From Sipunculus nudus (lineage: Eukaryota; Annelida; Sipuncula; Golfingiida; Sipunculidae), in contig CM049319.1 in NCBI GenBank assembly GCA_026874595.1, forward strand, positions 64,968,417 to 65,032,416: DNA of 64,000 nt. The letters are read 5' to 3'. A program made the translations under genes and the position numbers. Below are positions 56,346-64,000 of the stretch, piece after piece (position 1 is the stretch's first letter; every line of letters starts with the position of its first letter). The notes beneath the pieces are model-generated. The model made no database searches. It saw nothing but the letters and a program-made list of their open reading frames with translations, and had not been told where the DNA came from.

Positions 56346-57274
56346 AATACCTTGCTTGCAGAGGTCTGCCAGGGATAGGAAGTAAGGCTCAAACGTCCTA
56401 CTTACAGTGTGCTTGTCATACTTTGTTTTCCTTTTACTTTGTGCAGATTTTAGATTTGACTTTGCAATCTCACAAGCATTGTGTAGTTTAGTGCGAAAGT
56501 CTGAGACATACTGCAGTAAACTAAGAGACTCGGGATATTCACAAAAGCGGTTTTCTTTAAGCAGTTTTAATGGTCCTCGAACTGAGTGTCCAAAAGCTAG
56601 TTCAAAGGGACTGAAAGGATTCTTGAAAGGATACTCTGACAACAAAGAGCAATAGGTGGATTCCTTCATCACAGTCTTTCTGTGTGTCATAGCAATAGGT
56701 CCTTATCATGTTTTTTAATGTCTGGTGAAAACGCTCGAGGGCGCCCTGACTTTCGGGATAGTATGGCGAAGAGCTGTCCTGTTTTAAACCTAGCTCAAGC
56801 ATAACTTGCTTGAAAAAGCCAGACATAAAATCAGACCCTTGGTCAGACTGAACGGATTTTGGTAATCCAAACGTTGTAAAAAAACTTGGTCAGAGCTTTG
56901 ACAACACTTTTGGCATTAATTTTGCGCAATGGTATTGCCTTAGGGAACCTGGTAGATGCGCACATAATTTGCAGCAAGTATTCATGTCCAGATTTTGTTT
57001 TGGGCAGTGGTCCAACACAATCAACAATAATCCTACTGAATAGTATCTCGAAAGCAGGAAAAGGCCTAAGTGGGGCCTTAGGAGGATTCTGATTGGTCTT
57101 GCCTACCATCTGGCATGTATGGCATGATTTACAATATTGTACAACATTTTTCCTGAGGTTAGGCAAATAGAAGTGTATACTTACTTTCTGATAAGTTTTA
57201 TTTTTACCTAAATGACCAGACATAGAAGCCTCATGTGCCATGCTTAGAATTTCATTGCGAAGGCTTTTGGGCAT
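56307..57274 (-). pseudogene. Integrase of the gypsy-type element
   Basis: It starts with an HHCC zinc module (HEASMSGHLGKNK, then CKSCHTC) at 57240-57100. The catalytic core shows IIVDCVGPLP (first Asp), SDQGSDF (second Asp, near 56835) and YYPESQGALERFHQTLK (Glu, near 56745). A one-base shift in an A run near 56880 splits the first Asp from the second. A further shift near 56640 separates the core from PFSPFELAFGHSVRGPLKLL. It joins DNA ends to the genome in active relatives; here the frame is broken twice. The residues themselves look conserved. Confidence 0.85.
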
Positions 57275-57373
57275 TACTATTTGATGTTTGATGGCACACT
57301 CATCAGCAGCACATACATCAGGTGGTCGCCATTTTTAACATAGAAACAAACTGGATTCTGTGATATTTCATCT

Positions 57374-57905
57374 TTAGAAACTGCCCGGGAAACAAACAAG
57401 AAATTTCATGGTCTTTATGCTGTTCCGCATAAGTTCTGACCTTGAAACTGCTTTATCCTGTACGGGCGAGTCATTAGACGAGTCACTAGTGACTCCAAGA
57501 ATGTTTTTATCTGGACAATTATCCTCATGTGTGTTTTTCTTGGCCATAGATCTAGTTACAGCACATGAAGGATACAAACCAGGAATTTCCTGACTTTCAG
57601 GATCAGTGCCCTGATCAAGTGACGGCTTTTCTGTCACCCTTGGTAGAGGCCGTACTTTGTCACCTGCAACATCATTGTCTAGTAGCAACTGAATTCCCTT
57701 AAAGGGTAAAGTAGTTCTTATGCCCACAGTAATATATCCAGAAATCAAATCTGACTTTAAATGTATACTGTGAAGCGAAACTGAAGAGTGCTTGTATGAA
57801 AACACACCATTAACAAGTGCATGTGCACCAGTAAAAGACAAATTAGAAAATGGCTAAGTGTTTGCTAATATGAGAGTCTGTCCTGAACCAGTGTCCCTCA
57901 AAATA
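57374..57905 (-). pseudogene. Aspartic protease region
   Basis: RDTGSGQTLI at about 57898-57870 carries the DTG active-site triplet of a retropepsin. A stop (TAG at about 57854) follows before the open frame at 57841. GIQLLLDNDVAGDKVRP fits the glycine-rich end of such proteases (LLGND-type block), and CAVTRSMAK is a frequent tail motif in metazoan gypsy pol proteins. It would process gag-pol in an active element. Confidence 0.7.
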
Positions 57906-58455
57906 TAATAGGGGTAGAAACTGAAAAATCACTTGAAAGTGATACAAAACCATCATGTATGAATGGCTCAAATAACTCCATTTCAGGGTCAGGAGGGGAA
58001 TCTAATACCTCAGTTTCATCAAACAAAGAACTGACATTGACAGTGTCCGTCATAAACTCTTTTTCAGAGTCATTTAAGGAATCTACATCCTTTTTATCAT
58101 CAAACTCCTCATGGGAGTCAACAGAGGAATTTTCCTCAGCAGAAACAAACTTCTATTTGTCATAAGGGGACCTGGCTTCATTTGAAATACTCTCGCAAGA
58201 GTCATAAAATTACTTAGCTTTATTCAGAGAATACTCCTCGCAGGAGTCTTGAAAGGACCTAGCCTTATTAAATTCCTGGCAGGAATCAACTGAGGTTTTT
58301 ACCCCGTAAGCTACGGATTCTTCTTTGGATTCAGACGGCACGTGGGGCTAGAATCAGTTATACCCCTTATTTACATGAAAAGAGCTTGGCTCTTGTATTA
58401 TGCTATGCATAGATTTTGAAACAAAACCAGAAGGTTTGCTATATGGTTTATTCGC
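57906..58455 (-). pseudogene. Acidic gag-pol linker with DSCE-type peptides
   Basis: Minus-strand frames read a Ser/Asp/Glu-rich stretch with repeated phrases (SFQDSCEEYS, FYDSCESIS, SVDSHEEFDD) and stops near 58150, 58210 and 58350. I know no function for it. It lies between the zinc knuckle and the protease. Confidence 0.5.
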
Positions 58456-58520
58456 AAGTTTCCAGCAATCAGATATTAGATGACCTTCCTTCTTGCAGTA
58501 ATTACAGATTTTCTTCGCAA
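58456..58520 (-). pseudogene. Gag zinc knuckle
   Basis: CNYCKKEGHLISDC, a standard C-x2-C-x4-H-x4-C nucleocapsid knuckle that would bind element RNA. A nearby stop breaks the frame upstream. Confidence 0.75.
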
Positions 58521-58862
58521 ATGACAGGTCTTAGTTGGACTTAGACACAGTGCACGTGGGCTGAGGTGTAGCAATGGACTTTGTTGAACTGTCTGGACTA
58601 CTTGTACTTGGTGACTGCGCTTAAAACTTCTTTTGACCATACTGATTTACATTCTTGTTTGTGAATGACTGGTTTGATTTGCTAGTAAAGGACATTTTGT
58701 GTGTTAATGAATAATCATCAGCTAATTGAGCAGCAATGTCGAGTGTTTAAGGACTTTTCTCATCAAGAAAAGTATTTAACATCTGCGTTAATGCAGCGCT
58801 TAAATTCTTCAAGCAAAATCAACTGGCGCAAATTGTCATAATCTTTCATTACATTTTTAGAA

Positions 58863-59362
58863 CTACACCAGCGATAAAAAAAACTGGTCTTTTGTCCTAG
58901 CAAATTCGACGTAGGTCCGTTCTTTGCGCTTTTTCCAAATTCTGAATTTCTGGCGGTAAGCCTCTGGAACTAACTCATAACCTTTCAGGATTAACCGTTT
59001 TACCAGGTCATAGTCAGCAGCAGCTTCTACTGAAAGCTCTGTATAACTTTCTCTGGCCTTGCCAGTCCATACACTTTGTAACAGCATAGTCCATTTAAAT
59101 TTTCAGCTACTTTCTCAAAGTGTAAGAAATATTTATCAACCTCTTTTTCTTGAAAAGGTGGGACAAGTCTAATGTGTTTAGTAACATCAAAACTGTGAGT
59201 TCGGGCAGCACTTAGACTATGTTCTAGTCTTTCTAACTCCAGTCGTTTTAACTCAATTTCTTTTTCTTTTTCTAGTCTATCACTTTCTATTTCTTTTCGT
59301 GGTCTTTCTCTTTCTAACCGTTCTTTTCTCTCTTTTAATGCTAGCTTATGTTGCATTTCCAA
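58863..59362 (-). pseudogene. Gag fragment with charged coiled coil and SCAN-like domain
   Basis: Two overlapping frames. The first (59362-59027) is a strongly charged helix (ERKERLERERPRKEIESDRL and onward), followed by FQEKEVDKYFLHFEKVAENL. The second (59087-58863) reads LLQSVWTGKARESYTELSVE, then YDLVKRLILKGYELVPEAYR and WKKRKERTYVEFAR. This is the SCAN-like capsid pattern common in animal gypsy-type elements. A frameshift near 59060 joins them. The true start is lost at the R1 junction. Confidence 0.75.
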
Positions 59363-60839
59363 CTTTTTAAATTATAATTGCAAAGCAAGGCTGTCATTTT
59401 TAGCGAACCTGTGAGCTTATATGATGGTGTGGCGGCGTCCGTCGGCCGTCGTCCGTCGTCTGTACGTTAACCCATACTATCTTGAAAATGGCAAGAGGTA
59501 GCATCACAAAATTTTATGCAAAAAATTAGTCATCTAAAAAACTATATCGGATTTTGCGTATTTTTTGGCTAACTGCATTTTTTTTAGATTTTATAGGGAA
59601 AAAGCTAAAAAAGCTTTAAAAATCTTCTTCTCTGAAACTGTTCAGCCAAATTGTCCAATATTTCACAGAAATGATTCCTAGAATAATCTTTCTCAAATTT
59701 GTTCGAATGGTTTAAGTTCGGTGATTTTTGGCCGAGTTACAGGAAGTTGAACTTAGTCATCTATCCATAAAACATACTAAAATTACAATCTCAGAAACGG
59801 CTGGAGCTATAATCACCAAATTTTATGCCAATGTTGTTCACATGAGACATATCTGAAATTGAGGTATTGTAGGCGCCACCTGCATCGACCTTTTTTGTAC
59901 GGGGGTCATCAGTGCCCGTATCATACTGACGGCTACAAAAAACTTCTTCTGTGAAACCATATGGCCAAAAAGTTTAATATCGCACACAAATGATCCTAGG
60001 GTAGTGCTTTCTGAAATTTGTTCAAATGGTCTAAGTTCAGTGACTTTTGGCTGAGTTATGGGAAGCTGAATTTAGTCATATGCTGTAACAGCCCATTTTA
60101 GCTCAGTGGCTACAAAGATTTTCTCCTCAAAAACCATTGGGCCAAATTCTTAAATCTCACACATTAATTATCCTTAGATGTTGATAATTCAAGTTTGTTC
60201 AAATGGTTTTGGTTCAGTGATTTTTGGCTGAGTTACGGGAAGCTGAACTTAGCCAGTTTGCTGTATCTTCCTATAAGAGTTATAAACCTGTGAAACGTTT
60301 TTCGACTGATGCCACTGAAGCCAGTTTGTTAAATATTTTACAAGAATAATCCCTACAATAATTCTTATAATGATTGTCATTAATGGTTCCACATGAATGA
60401 TTTTTGGCTGAATTATGGAGATTGAATTGAGTTATATATGTTAGCTGTGTTATGCGGTTACATCTAGCCTGGCACCAGTTTATCAGCATCTATATCATCA
60501 TGCCTCAAGACATTTAGATTTCAGGTTATCTATGGTTAATATTGACAAGAATGTTTTATAAAAGCTTTTAAAAAATGTAGATTTTTTTATTTTTAGATAT
60601 TCCTCATGCCAGGCAATGTTTACAATCACAGCTATACAACTTTCTGTGGGTATATAAAGACGGCTGTACATGGATCTAATACTTATAAAAGGAATTCAGT
60701 TCACGTTTGTGCGCAATGTTCTCTAAAACCGCGCTGTGTACAATATTGTGCCATACATCATTTTAAAGGTTATTATCCCCGCAGTGACATAGGCGATATG
60801 AAAATAAATAATTTTTAATATACATATAATTTTGAGTGA

Positions 60840-61860
60840 TTTTTCCGTTTTTTTTTTTTTTACCGAGCACAGCCGAACTGTCTTCGGCAATCACCGGAAT
60901 GCGTGCATCGTGGTCACTTAACCTCTAACACTAAGGACTATTGTTCATATGAATAACGCTTGCTTTCAGTGAGGGATTTGACCCACGTGCATGGTCAGTA
61001 AAAGAGAAAAACGCTTGTTTGTCGCTTATGAAATGGAGAGTTCAAGCCAGGAGGATTAATGACAAAACCTAATTCAAGGTCCCAATTTCAGGAACATGCG
61101 TGGGGTGGAGTGGTGTCTGGGGTTTCAGGCCTCAAAATTTGTCTGATACGATGAAAAAAAAAAACATTGCGGCGGTTGAAAATGAATACGGACCCTCTGC
61201 ATGGAATTCCGTTAGGTCCGCTCCTGCTACTTACGAGGTATGCATATTTCTGTTTCTTTCTTCAGGAACAGTTTCCTTGCAACGTACATTTAATAAATCT
61301 TTCATGTGTTCCTCACATCAACCTAATCTTTATACGTCCACCGATAGAATCCAGTCAAATATCATCGAAAACCTGAATGCCCCCGCGTCTCATTCCGGTT
61401 CGCAATGTCAACACCATCACTGGCCAGGTCATCAAGGTAAACATACCGGGGTATAAATTTCTTGCCACGAGGACAGAACCACAGAATGAATGGTAAAAAT
61501 ATTGGAGCGACTGCAGGATCACTCACGCACTGTCTCCACCAGATTATGAGTTTATTCGGACGGACGGTATGATGTTAAGGATTCATGTAATTTAAAAGTA
61601 AGTGTCAAAATTAAGATACAAGCAGCTGTACATAGAAACGTTTTCTGTTCACAGAAGTGTTGTTCCTCAGAGAGGTGCGTGAGTTATTCTGCAGTCGTGC
61701 CAAAATGTTTATACATATCTTATGGAAACAGTTTCCCACTGAAAACCTATATTTTCTGTTAACTTTTAGAATAAAAAAAAAATGAGCCAACATTTCACAT
61801 CTCAGGTAATAAATCTCCCCAACCCCGGTAATAAGCCCGGTATACCGGGTCTATCCGCTA
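60840..61860. other. Non-R1 insert, no recognised gene
   Basis: It has no match to the R1 copy at 4650. It contains a short plus-strand frame from 61377 (VRNVNTITGQVIKVNIPGYK near the middle) and an acceptor-like TTTCTTTCTTCAG at 61252-61264, but no homology I recognise. TACCGGGGTATA at about 61445 and GGTATACCGGGT near 61834 may be the inner edges of a TIR-type insertion. Confidence 0.4.
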
Positions 61861-63380
61861 GTTATAAATAATTGGTATCCATAGTCAAATTAATTCAAGA
61901 TTTTGCCATCAGTGAGATGTATCTGTATTACAATTTTGCATTCAATATGCATCTGTATTAATTTTTAGTGAACCCGTGAACTAATGCGATTGTGTGGCGG
62001 CGTTTGTCTTCTGTAGGTTTACCCATACTATTTTGAAAATGATTGGAGCTAGCATCATGAAATTTAATGCAAAAATTTAGCCATCTGAAAATTTTCTTAA
62101 ATTTTATAGAGAAAAAGCTAAAAAAACTTTAAAAATCTTTTCCAAAACACTCAAGCCAAATTGTTCAATATTTCACAGAAATAATCTTTTATACCATCTC
62201 CCTCAATTTTGTTCAGGAAGTTGAACTTAGTCATCTGTCCAAAAAAGCATACTAAAATGACAGTCTCAGAAACAGCCAGAGCTATCATCACCAAATTTTT
62301 TGCCAGTGTTGGTCACATGAGTCATATATGAAATTCAGGTATTGGTGGCGCCACCTGAATTGACCTATTTTTGTACGGGGGTCATTGGTCATCTGTACAT
62401 TAATCCATAATTTCTCAGGAATAGCAGGAGCTACCATTCCCAGATTTTATGCAATTATCTGTCACATATCAAATTTTGTGGGATTCAGCTTACTTTTTGC
62501 TATCTGCATTTACTTAGATTTTATAAGGAAAAAGCTGACAATATTTTAAAAGTCGTCTTCTTGTAGACGGTCCAGCCAAATTGTTAAATATTTTACATAA
62601 ATGATCCCAGAGGCAAGCCCTCTCAAGTTTGTTCAAATGGTATGCATTTGCTGAATTTTAGTGGAGTTACACAAATTTGAACAGTCATTTGGCCAAGTAA
62701 GCATACTGACATAGTACTCTCAGAAATGACAGAAGCTAGCATTACCAGGTATTGTGCAAATGTTGGTCACATGACTCATATTTGAAGTTGTAGATTTAGT
62801 GGTGCCACCTACATTGACCTGTTTTTATGGGCAAAAAACCTCATAATTTTAGCCTCTTTCAGCTTATTGATGCAACTGTCAAGTTGAATTGTTCAATTTT
62901 TCAAAAGAATTATCCTAGGACATGGTTCTTTCAACCATATCAGAATATACTGAGTTTGTTGATTATTGGTTGAGTTGTGAAAAGCTTAAGTTGGTCTTAT
63001 GGCTATTATTATGTCTTTTTCAAACTGAGAACTGCAATAGTGTTCTTCTACAAAATTATTATTTCAATTATATCTTCTGTAACATTGCACAAAAATAATT
63101 CTTAGGTGGCCTTTGTTCAAGTTTACTAGAATGATTTTTGGCAGAACTATTGGACCTTTAACAATGAAAGTACTGCATCTTTTATTATTCTAGATATTTT
63201 GATAAAACGTTTATGAATATGTCGGCTTGAAAAAAGAAATTTTAACCAAAGTCTTTCAGTATGTGTAAACAGATATACCAACAGGCCAAGACTGAATCTG
63301 TATCTTTAAATAGGTTGAGAAACTGCCAACTGTTTTAGATTAGGGAACAGATAAAGAGTTCATTCAGTGCAGCCAGATAT

Positions 63381-63777
63381 AGGTCAAGAGTTCAACCAGT
63401 GCAGCCAAGCACATGGCATGTGATCACCTCATGGGTGACATGTGAACACCTCATGGGCACCATGTGAACACTTCATGGGTGTCAAGCCCCTCAGGGCAGG
63501 GCCCCTGCATGAGCTTATGCAATGGTGTGGCTACTATTTCAGATTTGGCAACAGGCTAGAGGTCAGTCTGGATCTATTTATAGCTTTGGCAGACTGCCAA
63601 CTGTATCAGATTAGGCAACAGGTCAAGAGTTCACTCAGTGCAGCCAGGTATGGGTTAGGATTTTACTCGGTGCAGTAGCTGCATTCTATTTATAGCTTTG
63701 GCAGACTGCCAACTGTGTCAGATTATGCAACAGGTCAAGAGTTCACTCAGTGCAGCTAGGTACAGGTCAAAAGTTCA
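63381..63777 (+). promoter_or_regulatory. Cluster of DR2 nuclear-receptor-like sites in R1
   Basis: AGGTCAAGAGTTCA at 63381-63394, 63620-63633 and 63732-63745, and AGGTCAAAAGTTCA at 63764-63777. Same arrangement as in the first R1 copy. Binding is untested. Confidence 0.4.
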
Positions 63778-64000
63778 CTCAGTCTAACCAGGTGCAGGTC
63801 ATGAGTTGACTCAGTGCAGTAGTCTGAGCAAGCAATTTGTCACAGTTCACTCGGGGCAACAGCCTTTCTCACCTAAGCCTTGTCAGCCCCATGCATCAGA
63901 CTCAAGGTAAGTTTGATGTATTGGCCTAATATTTTGACCTGTCTATATGTCTTTGATGGCTTTCTCGCTCACAAGACAGGTGTCGCCACCTACCATGACT

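Larger units (their letters stand above)
53727..59395 (-). mobile_element. Ty3/gypsy-type LTR retrotransposon with Gmr1-like order, 5'-truncated
   Basis: Reading on the minus strand: gag (59362-58863), zinc knuckle (about 58515-58456), protease (about 57900-57374), integrase (57274-56230), reverse transcriptase and RNase H (56002-54673), polypurine tract (54556-54543), LTR (54542-53727). Integrase before reverse transcriptase is the opposite of the usual Ty3/gypsy order and is the mark of the Gmr1-like group. The 5' LTR and the front of gag are gone, replaced at about 59396 by an R1 copy. Several frameshifts and stops make it inactive. Confidence 0.85.
59399..64000 (+). repeat. R1 dispersed repeat, second long copy
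   Basis: It starts TTTTAGCGAACCTGTGAGCT and runs past the window end. 59400-59870 matches 824-1278, 59873-60640 matches 3897-4660, 62010-62470 matches 4670-5160, and 63170-63980 matches 5200-5830. A second R1-like start (TAGTGAACCCGTGAAC) lies at 61966. Relative to the first copy it has an extra ~700 bp at 62480-63170 and unrelated DNA at 60840-61860. Confidence 0.78.

Noticed and set aside
57374-59395. Integrase-first order considered as an assembly rearrangement of a normal gypsy element
   Set aside because: The GPY module runs directly into RT, and RNase H runs directly into the polypurine tract and LTR, so no breakpoint is needed.

Overview
This is an AT-rich eukaryotic window built almost entirely of repeats. 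I see no intact host gene, no rRNA, no canonical tRNA gene and no CRISPR array. The organism is probably a mollusc and most likely a bivalve. That inference rests on the mix of elements: long AT-rich repeats beginning TTTTTAGCTCAGCTGAC followed by GTCCGTCCG runs, AGGTCA-rich repeats, tRNA-derived SINEs, Penelope-like and Gmr1-like retroelements, and long (AT)n tracts. Nothing in the window identifies a species.

Layout. 1-8.05 kb is a long dispersed repeat (called R1 here), invaded by a 2600-bp element with long terminal inverted repeats and a 9-bp target duplication (1288-3887) and by a smaller repeat (R2, 6.08-6.85 kb). 8.7-12.1 kb is more R2 with a 1259-bp inverted-repeat element inside it. 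12.1-18 kb is mostly unassigned, with a ~160-bp tandem repeat. 18.0-18.8 kb is a dead Penelope-like GIY-YIG remnant. 20.4-24.8 kb is a three-level nest: a tRNA-derived SINE, split by a TIR element (TGT...ACA ends, CCGG duplication), itself split by a non-LTR retrotransposon.

That retrotransposon (20940-23992) is the most interesting object here. Its first open frame carries an RNA-binding region, CCHC zinc knuckles and then a NADAR domain. The second frame starts on an ATGA overlap and holds an apurinic-type endonuclease. The reverse transcriptase core has been deleted, but both ends and a 17-bp target duplication survive, along with signs of a short 3' transduction.

24.9-41 kb is a mosaic of tandem repeats (148-bp and ~328-bp periods) carrying CTCF-like motifs, with a 4-kb minus-strand R2 copy carrying nuclear-receptor-type DR1 motifs in the middle. 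41.3-46.4 kb holds a MITE-like element, a third SINE and another R2 copy. 48.4-53.6 kb is a satellite with a 731-bp three-unit higher-order repeat, interrupted by a dead minus-strand LINE flanked by ~204-bp direct copies. 53.7-59.4 kb is a minus-strand Ty3/gypsy-type element, truncated at its 5' end, whose integrase lies before its reverse transcriptase (Gmr1-like order). 59.4-64 kb is a second R1 copy running off the window.

All protein-coding remnants belong to mobile elements, and each large one carries frameshifts, stops or lost catalytic residues. None is likely to act on its own. The layers of nesting give a relative insertion order, which is the main history readable from the window.
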